Part shown: positions 16,795 through 25,114 of the stretch, piece by piece
How positions within the stretch are numbered: position 1 is the stretch's first letter
How the letters are laid out: the number at the start of each line of letters is the position of its first letter
Source: Frateuria soli
Lineage (GTDB): Bacteria > Pseudomonadota > Gammaproteobacteria > Xanthomonadales > Rhodanobacteraceae
Assembly (NCBI RefSeq): GCF_021117385.1
Contig: NZ_CP088252.1
Location: 1-64,000 of the forward strand
Reading direction: 5' to 3'
DNA length: 64,000 nucleotides
Translations under genes and position numbers: made by a program
The notes under the pieces: generated by a model
What the model was told of the DNA's origin: nothing
What the model saw: only the letters and a program-made list of their open reading frames with translations
Database searches by the model: none

Positions 16795-17574
16795 TCAGGA
16801 ACGCAGGCCCACGCCGCGCTTGAGCAACTGCAGCGCCACGATCGACAGCGCCGCGACGAAGCCCAGCATGACCACGAACGCCACCGTGATGTCCACGTCG
16901 CTGATGCCCAGCACGCCGAAGCGGAACGCGTTGACCATGTAAAGGATCGGGTTGGCGCGCGAGATCGCCTGCCACGGCTCGCCCAGCATGTTGATCGAAT
17001 AGAACACGCCGCCAAGGTAGGTCAGCGGCGTGAGCACGAAGGTCGGCACCAGCGCGATGTCGTCGAATTTCTTGGCGTAGACCGCGTTGACGAAGCCGGC
17101 CAGCGAGAAGATCGTCGCGCCCAGCAACACCGAGAAGAAGGTGACCAGCGGGTGGGCGATGTGCAGCGAGGTGAAGAACAGCGCGATCGTCAGCACCAGC
17201 GCGCCCACCACCAGGCCACGCGTGACCGCGCCGGTGACGTAGCCGAGCAGGATCACCCAGTTGGGCATCGGCGAGACCAGCATCTCCTCCACCGCGCGGC
17301 TGAACTTGGCGCCGAAGAAGGAGCTGGAGATGTTGCCGTAGCTGTTGGTGATGATGCTCATCATCACCAGCCCCGGCACGATGTACTGCATGTAGGTGAA
17401 GCCGCCCTGGATGGTGCCGATGCGGCTGCCGATCAGCTTGCCGAAGATGACGAAGTACAGCGTCATCGTGATCGCCGGCGGAATCAGCGTCTGCGTCCAG
17501 ATGCGCATGATGCGCACGATCTCGCGGCGCACGAGGGTGTGGAGGGCGACCAGGTTGGCCGTAGCGTTGCTCAT
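16795..17574 (-). CDS. yadH: ABC-2 type transporter permease YadH
   Basis: 259 aa with six membrane segments and strong similarity to E. coli YadH through its whole length (RIMRIWTQTLIPPAITMTLY, IVPGLVMMSIITNSYGN, SSFFGAKFSRAVEEML, LVPTFVLTPLTYLGGVFYSI, ending LLKRGVGLRS). It forms the membrane part of an exporter with the YadG ATPase encoded upstream; the substrate is unknown. The ATG is at 17574. A REPIN sits between yadG and yadH. Confidence 0.92.
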   Translation of the reverse strand: MSNATANLVALHTLVRREIVRIMRIWTQTLIPPAITMTLYFVIFGKLIGSRIGTIQGGFTYMQYIVPGLVMMSIITNSYGNISSSFFGAKFSRAVEEMLVSPMPNWVILLGYVTGAVTRGLVVGALVLTIALFFTSLHIAHPLVTFFSVLLGATIFSLAGFVNAVYAKKFDDIALVPTFVLTPLTYLGGVFYSINMLGEPWQAISRANPILYMVNAFRFGVLGISDVDITVAFVVMLGFVAALSIVALQLLKRGVGLRS

Positions 17575-17603
17575 GAGTTCTCCGGAATCTGCTGCTGCTC
17601 TTC

Positions 17604-17685
17604 GTAGGAGCCCACTTGTGGGCGATGCTCTTGGCTCTGATCCCGCACCCAAGCCCAAAAGCATCGCCCACAAGTGGGCTCCTAC
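17604..17685. repeat. REPIN inside the yadG-yadH operon
   Basis: An inverted REP pair with perfectly matching arms (CCCACTTGTGGG and CCCACAAGTGGG) in the 131-bp gap between two cotranscribed genes, where an RNA hairpin could affect the relative expression of ATPase and permease. Confidence 0.85.
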
Positions 17686-17705
17686 AGGGTATGGACGCGG
17701 CGATG

Positions 17706-18650
17706 TCAGGCGGCCTTGTCCCGCCCGCCTTCGACCAGTCGCACGAACAGTTCTTCGAGCCGGTTGGTCTTGTTGCGCATCGAGGTCACCGTGATGCCGT
17801 GCGAGGACAGCGCGGCGAACAGCGAGTTGAGGTCATGGTGGCGCGACATGTCCGCTTCGAGCGTGTGCTCGTCGACCTTGCGCACGACCACCCCCGGCAT
17901 CGCCGGCAGCGCGGCGGGCACGCCGTTGACGTCGAACACGAAGGTTTCCACATCCAGCGTCGCCAGCAACCGCTTCATCGAGGTGTTCTCCACGATCGTG
18001 CCGTGGTCGATGATCGCGATGTTGCGGCACAGCTGCTCGGCCTCCTCCAGGTAGTGCGTGGTGAGGATCACCGTGGTGCCGGCCGCGTTGATGGCGCTGA
18101 CGAACTGCCACATCGAGCGGCGGATCTCGATGTCCACGCCGGCGGTCGGCTCGTCCAGGATCAGCAGGCGCGGCTCGTTCATCATCGCGCGGGCGATCAT
18201 CAGGCGTCGCTTCATGCCGCCGGAGAGCATGCGCGCCTGGTCCTGCGCCTTGTCCCACAGGCGCAGCTCTTTCAGGTACTTCTCCGCGCGCACCGCGGCG
18301 ACCTTGCGCGGGATGCCGTAGAAGCCGGCTTCGTTCACGCAGATGTCGAACGGCTTCTCGAACTGGTTGAAGTTGATCTCCTGCGGCACCAGGCCGATCA
18401 GCTTCATCGCCTCGTTGCGCTGCTGGTTGACCGACACGCCGAAGATGCGCGCGTCGCCGCTGGTGGAGTTGACCAGCGAGGAGAGGATGCCGATCAGCGT
18501 GGACTTGCCCGCGCCATTGGGGCCGAGCAGCGCGAAGAAATCGCCCTGCTGGACGGTCAGCGAAACGCCCTTGAGGGCTTCGACGCCGTTGCCGTAGGTC
18601 TTGCGCAGGTTGTCGACGACGAGTGCGGGAACAGATGACATGGGCTGCAC
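17706..18650 (-). CDS. yadG: ABC transporter ATP-binding protein YadG
   Basis: 314 aa. Walker A GPNGAGKST, Q-loop VPQE, signature LSGGMKRRLMIARAMM, Walker B LLILDEPTAGVD and the H-loop LTTHYLEEAEQLC are all intact. Regions outside the motifs (SMRNKTNRLEELFVRLVE at the C-terminus) match E. coli YadG. It energises the YadH permease. Start is the ATG at 18650 or the one at 18641 (MSSVPAL). A TATAAT on the - strand at 18669-18674 is placed well for its promoter. Confidence 0.92.
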   Translation of the reverse strand: MQPMSSVPALVVDNLRKTYGNGVEALKGVSLTVQQGDFFALLGPNGAGKSTLIGILSSLVNSTSGDARIFGVSVNQQRNEAMKLIGLVPQEINFNQFEKPFDICVNEAGFYGIPRKVAAVRAEKYLKELRLWDKAQDQARMLSGGMKRRLMIARAMMNEPRLLILDEPTAGVDIEIRRSMWQFVSAINAAGTTVILTTHYLEEAEQLCRNIAIIDHGTIVENTSMKRLLATLDVETFVFDVNGVPAALPAMPGVVVRKVDEHTLEADMSRHHDLNSLFAALSSHGITVTSMRNKTNRLEELFVRLVEGGRDKAA

Positions 18651-18668
18651 CGTGGGGGCCAGCCCTTT

Positions 18669-18674
18669 ATTATA
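18669..18674 (-). promoter_or_regulatory. Candidate -10 box for yadG
   Basis: A perfect TATAAT on the - strand, 18 bp upstream of the yadG ATG at 18650, in the 81-bp divergent gap between yadG and fpr. No good -35 hexamer is visible at 16-18 bp, so this is tentative. Confidence 0.35.
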
Positions 18675-18731
18675 CGGGGCCGTTTACCCGCCGCCCGGTC
18701 ATGCCGGACGTGCCGCCCGCTCCGGAATCCC

Positions 18732-19478
18732 ATGGCCGACCACTTCACCCTCCGTCTCGTCGACAGCTACATGCTCGCCCCCAGCGTGCGCCACCTGGTG
18801 TTCGAACGCGTCGACGGGCAGCCGCTGGCGTTCCAGCCCGGGCAGTTCCTGCAGGTGCATTTCCACTACGACGACGGCACCGCGACCAAGCGCAGCTATT
18901 CGGTCGGCACCGTCGGCGACGGCAGCGCCCCGGTCCAGCGCATCGAGATCGCCGTGAGCTACGTCGAGGGCGGCGCGGCCACCCGGCTGCTGGCCAACCT
19001 CAAGCCGGGCGAGACGATCGAGGCCAGTGGCCCCTACGGGCGCTTCTGCCTGCAACCGGGCGACACCCACCCCCGTTACCTGCTGCTGGCCACCGGCACC
19101 GGCGTCACCCCGTACCGCGCCATGCTGCCGCTGATCCGCCAGCTGCTGGCCAAGGGCGACCGCGAGGTGGTGCTGCTGTACGGCGCGCGCAATGAAGCCG
19201 AACTGCTCTACGGCGAGGAGTTCGAGGCCTTCGCGAAGGAAAACCCCGGCTTCACCTTCCACGGTTGCCTCAGCCGCCAGCCCCGCGCCGTACCCCGCCC
19301 GAACGACCGCAGCGGCCACGTGCAGGCCGTCCTGGCCGAACTGGCCCCGCACGCCGACCGCGACATCGCCTACCTGTGCGGCAACCCGAACATGGTCGAT
19401 GCCGCCTTCACCGCCCTGAAGGACTACGGCCTGCCCGTCTCCCAGATCCGCCGCGAGAAGTACATCTCCTCCCGCTGA
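18732..19478 (+). CDS. fpr: Ferredoxin/flavodoxin--NADP+ reductase
   Basis: 248 aa. FAD-binding KRSYSVGTVG and the PGQFLQVHF element, NADP-binding GTGVTPYRAMLPL and the terminal YLCGNPNMV...REKYISSR are typical of bacterial FNR/Fpr enzymes, which move electrons between NADPH and ferredoxin or flavodoxin during oxidative stress and Fe-S repair. The frame is complete with the ATG at 18732. It is divergent from yadG. Its last 285 bp exist as a second, internally deleted copy 130 bp downstream. Confidence 0.92.
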   Translation: MADHFTLRLVDSYMLAPSVRHLVFERVDGQPLAFQPGQFLQVHFHYDDGTATKRSYSVGTVGDGSAPVQRIEIAVSYVEGGAATRLLANLKPGETIEASGPYGRFCLQPGDTHPRYLLLATGTGVTPYRAMLPLIRQLLAKGDREVVLLYGARNEAELLYGEEFEAFAKENPGFTFHGCLSRQPRAVPRPNDRSGHVQAVLAELAPHADRDIAYLCGNPNMVDAAFTALKDYGLPVSQIRREKYISSR

Positions 19479-19493
19479 TCCGCCCCGCTCGTC

Positions 19494-19574
19494 GTAGGAG
19501 CCCACTTGTGGGCGATGCCCTTCGCCCCGGTCCGGCATCAAGCCCTGGAGCATCGCCCACAAGTGGGCTCCTAC
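19494..19574. repeat. REPIN after fpr
   Basis: An inverted pair of REP cores with matched arms, 15 bp after the fpr stop codon. Its flanks are repeated after the fpr fragment. Confidence 0.85.
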
Positions 19575-19610
19575 GGGAAAGCGCACGGCGCCAGCGGCAC
19601 CTTCGGTTTG

Positions 19611-19761
19611 AAGCAAACTGCTCTACGGCGAGGAGTTGTCGCGAAGGCCCCCGCACCCCGACCGCGACATCGCTTTGGTCGACGCCGCCTTCACCGCCCT
19701 GAAGGACTACGGCCTGCCCGTCTCCCAGATCCGCCGCGAGAAGTACACCTCCTCCCGCTGA
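19611..19761 (+). pseudogene. Duplicated, internally deleted 3' end of fpr
   Basis: Nearly identical to the end of fpr: CTGCTCTACGGCGAGGAGTT, then CGCGAAGG, then ACCGCGACATCGC, then the last ~95 bp including the stop codon and the following gatccgcc. Two internal deletions shorten 285 bp to 151 bp and destroy the frame. It is flanked by REPINs at 19494 and 19778, so fpr end plus REPIN form a degenerate tandem duplication. Not expected to make protein. Confidence 0.85.
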
Positions 19762-19777
19762 TCCGCCGCCGCTCTTC

Positions 19778-19859
19778 GTAGGAGCCCACTTGTGGGCGAT
19801 GCCCTTCACTCCGGTCCGGCATCAGGCCCCAACAGCATCGCCCACCAGTGGGCTCCTAC
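19778..19859. repeat. REPIN after the fpr fragment
   Basis: An inverted REP pair whose internal spacer (gatgcccttc...ccggtccggcatca) is shared with the REPIN at 19494, confirming that the two were copied together with the fpr end. Confidence 0.85.
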
Positions 19860-19889
19860 GGGGGAGAGTTCGAGGGCCAGACGGCCCCT

Positions 19890-19916
19890 TCAAGTTTGTT
19901 GCCCCGGCGTCGATAA
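19890..19916 (+). promoter_or_regulatory. Probable sigma-28 (FliA) promoter
   Basis: TCAAGTTT (19890-19897), exactly 11 bases, then GTCGATAA (19909-19916), against the known consensus TAAAGTTT-N11-GCCGATAA: 14 of 16 positions agree and the spacing is perfect. The next gene is the pilin-like ORF at 20102, giving a leader of about 180 bases. Confidence 0.55.
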
Positions 19917-19976
19917 GTACGCCGCCAGCGCAGGCGCCCTGCTCACCACCCATCCGCTAAACCTTCCGCCGAACCC

Positions 19977-19996
19977 GGGCCCGTCAAAAATGTGAC
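19977..19996 (+). other. Inverted repeat CCCGTCA-N6-TGACGGG
   Basis: A perfect 7-bp inverted repeat in the leader of the pilin-like gene. No T-run follows, so it is more likely an operator or RNA hairpin than a terminator. The other bases between the promoter and the gene show nothing recognisable. Confidence 0.4.
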
Positions 19997-20101
19997 GGGG
20001 TTCGCGCTTTCGGAGGGGAGTCCGTCGCGTGCCATCAAGGGCAGGCGCAAGCTGCCGAAAGCACTTTCAGGCGCGCCTCTGCGCGCCGCGAGGGCTGGCT
20101 C

Positions 20102-20452
20102 ATGCGCGGTTCGCTTCGTTGGTTGATCGGCTCGATGTGTGCGCTGGCGGCCTCCTGTGCGTGGGCGCAGGGCGGACAGATCCATTTCCATGGCGCGGTG
20201 GTGGAACCGACGTGCGCCTCCGTTGCCAATGGCGTGCCGTCCCCGGATGAGGTGGGTGCGTTGCCTGCGTTGCGCTATGGATGTGGCTCGAACGCAACCC
20301 GTCCAATGTCCAACAGCCGGATGTTCACGCAGACCGTGACGCGCCTCGCCGCCAATGAATCGGTTCCCGTGCTGAAGTACTTCAACGACTACGTCGCGGC
20401 CGGTTCATCAGGGGCCCCGCGCCCCGTACTGGTCACTCGGACCTACGAATAG
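20102..20452 (+). CDS. Small type 1 pilin-like secreted protein
   Basis: 116 aa. A signal peptide (WLIGSMCALAASCAWAQ) is followed by GGQIHFHGAVVEPTCAS, the usual N-terminal strand and first cysteine of type 1 fimbrial subunits. The rest lacks the pilin beta-sandwich and the C-terminal penultimate tyrosine motif (it does end TRTYE), so it may be a truncated or minimal subunit. It faces the fimbrial operon (convergent, stop codons two bases apart) and has its own promoter. Function not established. Confidence 0.55.
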   Translation: MRGSLRWLIGSMCALAASCAWAQGGQIHFHGAVVEPTCASVANGVPSPDEVGALPALRYGCGSNATRPMSNSRMFTQTVTRLAANESVPVLKYFNDYVAAGSSGAPRPVLVTRTYE

Positions 20453-20454
20453 CC

Positions 20455-21516
20455 CTATTCATAGGACAAGGTGAATGTCGCCTTGGCCGCGACCGAGCCG
20501 CCCGTGACCGTGTTCGCCGTGGCGTGATACTGGGCCGCGTAAGGCAGCGTCATGTTGCGGGATATGGCGCCAACGCGGGTCGCCTGGCCGAATGGGACAG
20601 GGACGCCATTCACATCGACGAGTTCGACGCCAACGCCGGTGGCTGTGCCCTGGTTGCCCAGGACGGTGGTGTAACCAGGTGACGTACCGGTCTGGGCGTC
20701 GAACTGGATATCGAGGGTGGCCGAGACGCCGCTGGGGCAGGCCAAATGGATATTGAACGGGGTGGCTCCCGCGGTGGTGTCCTTGCCACTGAAGGCACCC
20801 GATGCAATCCGCGGCAGCTGGACAGAGATGGCTTTCGAGTCCAAGTCGACCCGACAGGCAGGTGCCTGAAACCTTACGGCGTTGTCCAGGATGAAGCTCA
20901 TCGGAACGATGCCTCCCCACCACCAACTGGCGAGCACCGTGTTAGCTGGAATCGTGTAGCCGTTCTCGATCGTTCCCACCTGCGCGAGCTGCAATGTCGT
21001 GGCGACGTTGAAATCCTTGCTGTTTACATTGCCCACGATGCCGAACGGAGCCACGTAATTGCCGGGGTCGTCGGCTTGCATGAGGCGGAATCCAACACCA
21101 CTGGAGCCGACAGGGTAGGTGTATGAAGGGTTGTCCGTGGGCCAACCCCCGACCGAGTTGGAGAGGCCGTAGAACGCAAAATCGCAGGAAATCTTCGGAG
21201 GGTTGACCGGAAGTGCAGTGACCGGACTGGCCAACAGTTGCCCGTAATTGAAGTCGAACGGCAACATGATCGGGCTCTGGACCGAGAAATGTACTGCCCC
21301 GGGCGTGTAGCGGTTTCCTCCGTTTCCGTTTCCGTTTCCGTTTCCGTTGTTGTTTCCGTTGATCTTGTCGAACGAGCACGCGCCGTGCGCAAGTGGTGCA
21401 ATCATCAGCAGCAATAACACGACGATGGCGCGCAACAGCGGAAGTGTCGGGCTCCGCGGGACTGTGGTATGCGCCGGGTCGCATGCAGGCCGAAGGTGGG
21501 CGTTTGCGTGCATCAT
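20455..21516 (-). CDS. Fimbrial tip adhesin/minor subunit
   Basis: 353 aa, exported. After a signal peptide (LLRAIVVLLLLMIAPLAHGA) comes an Asn/Gly run (NGNGNGNGN) coded by a hexanucleotide repeat, an N-terminal receptor-like domain and a C-terminal pilin domain ending in the typical AAKATFTLSYE. This two-domain layout is that of tip adhesins. It is the last gene of the chaperone-usher operon; its first ATG overlaps the usher stop codon (ATGA). Ligand unknown. Confidence 0.8.
   Translation of the reverse strand: MMHANAHLRPACDPAHTTVPRSPTLPLLRAIVVLLLLMIAPLAHGACSFDKINGNNNGNGNGNGNGGNRYTPGAVHFSVQSPIMLPFDFNYGQLLASPVTALPVNPPKISCDFAFYGLSNSVGGWPTDNPSYTYPVGSSGVGFRLMQADDPGNYVAPFGIVGNVNSKDFNVATTLQLAQVGTIENGYTIPANTVLASWWWGGIVPMSFILDNAVRFQAPACRVDLDSKAISVQLPRIASGAFSGKDTTAGATPFNIHLACPSGVSATLDIQFDAQTGTSPGYTTVLGNQGTATGVGVELVDVNGVPVPFGQATRVGAISRNMTLPYAAQYHATANTVTGGSVAAKATFTLSYE
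21323..21346. repeat. Hexanucleotide repeat (TTTCCG)4 in the adhesin gene
   Basis: Four perfect TTTCCG units with imperfect copies on either side (up to about 21358). On the coding strand each unit encodes Gly-Asn, so slippage changes the linker length in two-residue steps without a frameshift. Confidence 0.85.
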
Positions 21517-24290
21517 CTATCCTGCCGTGACACCGCTGGCGCGGTGCAGATGGTAGGGATGGCGGTATAGGCCGCGTCCCCATCCCCCACTTCCTGCGGC
21601 AATGTGTAGTGGAGCGTGCACGCCTGCGGGCGGCCGCGATCGTCCTGCCAGCGCGCGGTGAGCTCGCCGCTGGCTTCCACCCCGCGCGCGAGGATCTTGC
21701 CGCCCTGGCCCACCACGCCCAGGGATACGTCCTGCGGATTGAACACCTGTGCGCCGAAGGGCAGGGCCTGGCCGTCGGGCCGGCGGGCCTGCAGGATCAC
21801 GGTGCGCCCACGCTCCGTCCCGAAGGTCACCTGCGACAAAGCGCCGGCGTGCGGTGCGACCTGGGCGCTTGTCGCCTTCAGTTGCACGTCCAGCGGCAGG
21901 CCCTTGGGGTCGAGCTGCACCGTGTTGAGCGAGTAAGGCACGAGGTAGGGCAACAGTGCATAGCCATGGCGGTCGACATACACGCCGCTCGCGCTGGTCA
22001 CCTTGGCCCCCGCTGCGCCGGGGGCGTAGACCAGGCCGACGGTATCGCCCATCAGCTGTCCGAACGTCACGCCACCGGCGTGGACAACCACGGCCCCAGC
22101 GGCGCTCACGGAAGCCTGCGAATAGCCGTTGCCTCGACCATAGCTGGCGTCCAGACTGCCGTAGCCGGCGCGGTAGCCCGCGTTCAGGGTTTCAGCCGTA
22201 CCCCCGCCGCCGCCGACACGGGTGATCGATCCGCCATAGGTGAACGTGCCATCCTCACCCAGGCTGCCGTTGAGCACGGCCTGGTCCTGGTGGCCAAGCT
22301 CGCGGCTTTGACTGGCATTGAAGGTCAGCGTGGGTACCTGGTCGCCCCCTCCCAGGGGCAAGCTCAGGCTCAGCATGAACTGGGTGTCGCTGCCGGCCTC
22401 GGAATTCTGCACCCGGGTGGCCGAAACGCTGTAGCTGAGGCGGCCGTAGCGATTGTTGTAGCCGAGTTGAAGCTGGGTGTCGGTCCCCGCCTGGTTCCAG
22501 TAGTCGCGTGCCAGACCGGTTACATACAGCGAGCCGGCGCCGTCGCCCAGGCGCTGGGTCAGCGTGAGCGTGAAACTGTTGCGCTGGCGCGCGAGTCCGG
22601 CCAGGCGGGCCCGGGAAGGATCGAAATCGCCGCCCGAGAGGGCCGCCTGTTCGCTGGGGGTCAGCAACGACTGCCGCGGAACGCCATCGATCACCGTGGT
22701 CCTTTTCGACGTTGCCTGGAACGGATCAAGCCCGTGAAGGGCGTAGTCCCGGGCGAGCGCGGCGTCGGTCAGGCCGAGGAAGCCGCTGGTCGAATACCGA
22801 TAGGCGGCCACCGACAACACCGTCTGCGTGTCGGGCACGAGTTTGCTGTAGCTCAGGCGCACGCTGGTGCCGGCATGGGCACCTGCATCGGGGATGCGCG
22901 TACGTGCGCTAGTGAGGTCAAGGGCAAAGGCGCCAGCCCGGGTGTTGACCGCTCCGCCGAGCAGCAACGCCGCGTACCCCTCGAAACCGCCCACGCCGGC
23001 GTAGCCGGTAACCAGGTTGTTGAAACCGTGTTGCACGGTGGCCTGGACCACGTCCGGTGCATCGGTCAGCGACAGGTTGCGCAGACGGCCGGCTGCCAGG
23101 TCGAAGCGTGTGATGCCGGGCCGCAGCAGCTGCGAGACCGAGGCGTAAGGCACCGCGAAGGTGCGCACGCGGCCATCCGCCTCGGTAACCGCTACTGTCA
23201 GGTCGCCGCCGTAGCCGGTGGGATAGAGATCCTTGACCGTGAAGGGGCCGGGAGCGACGGTGGTCTGGTAGATCTGCACGCCGTTCTGGCTCACCGTGAC
23301 CTTGGCGTTGGTTTGCGCGACGCCGCGAACCACCGGGGCATAGCCGCGCATGGACTGGGGCAGCATGCGGTCGTCCGTGCGCAGTTGCACGCCGCGTAGG
23401 CCAAAGCTGTCGAACACCGAGCCGTCGGTGTAGCTGTCGCCAAGGGTGACCCGCGCGCGTAGCGCGGGCAGGTCGCGCTCGACGTAGGCGTTGATGGTCT
23501 GCCAGCGGTGGCGCGCTGACATATTGCCGGTAGCCGATTGCCAGACTGCCGTGGAGTCCTGTCGGAAATGCCAGCCGCCCAGATTGAGCCCGGCGTTCAA
23601 GCCCAGGTAGCTACTGGTTTGCGCCTGACCCTGGCTGCGAGTGCGATAGCTGTTGAGACTGTAGTTGAGCAGCGCCGCGGGAATCCCCTCGTCCCAGTAC
23701 TCGGGGCTAACGTAACCGCGGGGGAGCTGGTTCATGTAGGCCTGCGGCACACTGATATCAAGTCGCAGGCTGGCCATCTCGAAGGTCGCGGTGGCGCCGA
23801 CGATGGCCTCGCCGATGGCAACACACGCGGTCTTGTCCCGCAGGCGGGCGGCCAGCGCCGGGTCGGGCTCGGCGGGCAGCAACCCCAGCTGACCTAGCAG
23901 CCGGTCGTCCACGCAGAGCGTGGCGTTGGCGTCAGGCCTGGCCGCGGCGAAGCGCACGTTGGCGCGCCCCTTCCAGGCGTTGTTCAGATAGACGTCCGTG
24001 CTGTAGAGGCCGGGCAGCACCGGGTTTCCATGTTCGAAGCGCGACAGATCGGTCGTGTTCTGGCCCGCGCCGGACAACAGTGCCGGATCGAAGTCGGCGT
24101 AGTTGGCGGGGGCGGCCGTATCCGCGAGGGGCGTCGCGACGTCGGCGCTTCCGCCGGCATTGGCGGAGGCGGACAACGCATTCCCAGCCGCCGGCCATGC
24201 GTAAGCGGCTGCGATAGCCGCGACGAGCGCAAGCCGGTAGCAGGCCACGGGCCCGCGAAGGCGTGGCTTGCAGGCCGCGCGCATAGTCAT
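21513..24290 (-). CDS. Outer-membrane fimbrial usher
   Basis: 925 aa, standard for ushers. An exported N-terminal domain (FDPALLSGAGQNTTDLSRFEHGNPVLPGLYSTDVYLN), the beta-barrel with DSYTDGSVFDSFGLRGVQL and APVVRGVAQTNAKVTVSQNG, and a C-terminal domain with LPFGAQVFN match the FimD/PapC family. It forms the outer-membrane pore through which chaperone-subunit complexes are assembled. The start overlaps the chaperone stop (ATGA) and the end overlaps the adhesin start, so all three are translationally coupled. Confidence 0.95.
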   Translation of the reverse strand: MTMRAACKPRLRGPVACYRLALVAAIAAAYAWPAAGNALSASANAGGSADVATPLADTAAPANYADFDPALLSGAGQNTTDLSRFEHGNPVLPGLYSTDVYLNNAWKGRANVRFAAARPDANATLCVDDRLLGQLGLLPAEPDPALAARLRDKTACVAIGEAIVGATATFEMASLRLDISVPQAYMNQLPRGYVSPEYWDEGIPAALLNYSLNSYRTRSQGQAQTSSYLGLNAGLNLGGWHFRQDSTAVWQSATGNMSARHRWQTINAYVERDLPALRARVTLGDSYTDGSVFDSFGLRGVQLRTDDRMLPQSMRGYAPVVRGVAQTNAKVTVSQNGVQIYQTTVAPGPFTVKDLYPTGYGGDLTVAVTEADGRVRTFAVPYASVSQLLRPGITRFDLAAGRLRNLSLTDAPDVVQATVQHGFNNLVTGYAGVGGFEGYAALLLGGAVNTRAGAFALDLTSARTRIPDAGAHAGTSVRLSYSKLVPDTQTVLSVAAYRYSTSGFLGLTDAALARDYALHGLDPFQATSKRTTVIDGVPRQSLLTPSEQAALSGGDFDPSRARLAGLARQRNSFTLTLTQRLGDGAGSLYVTGLARDYWNQAGTDTQLQLGYNNRYGRLSYSVSATRVQNSEAGSDTQFMLSLSLPLGGGDQVPTLTFNASQSRELGHQDQAVLNGSLGEDGTFTYGGSITRVGGGGGTAETLNAGYRAGYGSLDASYGRGNGYSQASVSAAGAVVVHAGGVTFGQLMGDTVGLVYAPGAAGAKVTSASGVYVDRHGYALLPYLVPYSLNTVQLDPKGLPLDVQLKATSAQVAPHAGALSQVTFGTERGRTVILQARRPDGQALPFGAQVFNPQDVSLGVVGQGGKILARGVEASGELTARWQDDRGRPQACTLHYTLPQEVGDGDAAYTAIPTICTAPAVSRQDR

Positions 24291-25036
24291 TGCGGCACGA
24301 GCGGCTTCTGAAAGTCGACGGCAGCGCCAAAGTCGTCGATGCAGACGTACCGCACCTTGCTACCCGTATCCGGCGTGGTTGCCAGTTCGGGCAGCGGCAC
24401 CTTCAGGTCCGACAGGGGCGCAACCATGCCGGGCTGGCCCTCGTAGGGCTTGCCGGCCGCAGTGACTTCCAGCTTGGTGATGGTGATGTGGTAAGGGGAC
24501 GGGTTGTGCACCCTCAGGGCATAGCCGTTGGCGTCGTGCACCGTCTGGAACTGCAGCGTGCCCGGCGCCTTCGCCGGGTCTCCGGCAAGGAGGGCGGGCC
24601 GATAGAAAAGCTTCAGGCGGGAGCGGATCGCCAGCTGCAGATAGTTTGCGCCGGCCGCGCCAGTGGAGGGCCGGGGCGGGACTTCCAGCACGTTCAGCCA
24701 GAACAGCGACTCGCGGTCGCCAGGCAAGGCCCGCTGGCCTGGTGTGAACAGGATGCGCAGGCTCTGGTCCCGATGTGCCTCCATCCGGAACAGCGGCGGC
24801 GTGACCAGGAAAGGCGTGTCGGCTTTGTCGGGTGTCGATTGCGCGTCGCCGGCATCGATCCAGGACTCGACAAGTGCAGGGTGATCGCTGTCGTTGGTCA
24901 GGCGGACGGTCACCTCGCCGTCCTGTGCTGGGAACACGACCCGGGTGCCGGTAATGAGCACGCTGGCGTGTGCCGCCGCCATGGACAGGCACAGGCCCAG
25001 CCACGCCGCGCCGAGCGTGCGGACTGGCATCTTCAT
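24287..25036 (-). CDS. Periplasmic fimbrial chaperone (PapD family)
   Basis: 249 aa. A signal peptide (GAAWLGLCLSMAAAHA) precedes two immunoglobulin-like domains; ITGTRVVFPAQDGEVTVRLTN holds the conserved early strand with the subunit-anchoring Arg, and FWLNVLEVPP is the family signature. It caps fimbrial subunits by donor-strand complementation. The ATG at 25036 has a GAGG-type SD; the frame is open for 12 more codons upstream. Overlaps the usher by 4 bp. Confidence 0.93.
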   Translation of the reverse strand: MKMPVRTLGAAWLGLCLSMAAAHASVLITGTRVVFPAQDGEVTVRLTNDSDHPALVESWIDAGDAQSTPDKADTPFLVTPPLFRMEAHRDQSLRILFTPGQRALPGDRESLFWLNVLEVPPRPSTGAAGANYLQLAIRSRLKLFYRPALLAGDPAKAPGTLQFQTVHDANGYALRVHNPSPYHITITKLEVTAAGKPYEGQPGMVAPLSDLKVPLPELATTPDTGSKVRYVCIDDFGAAVDFQKPLVPQ

Positions 25037-25114
25037 CGGAAAGAACCTCGCAGGCGGGCGGTTTCCCGCCAAGGCACCTTTTTAGCGTGCCCTGGCGGAA
25101 AGCGCCGGGATGCC

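Noticed and set aside
21609-23399. A 596-codon open frame antisense to the usher
   Set aside because: Long antisense frames are expected in high-GC DNA; the usher on the other strand is full length with clear motifs.
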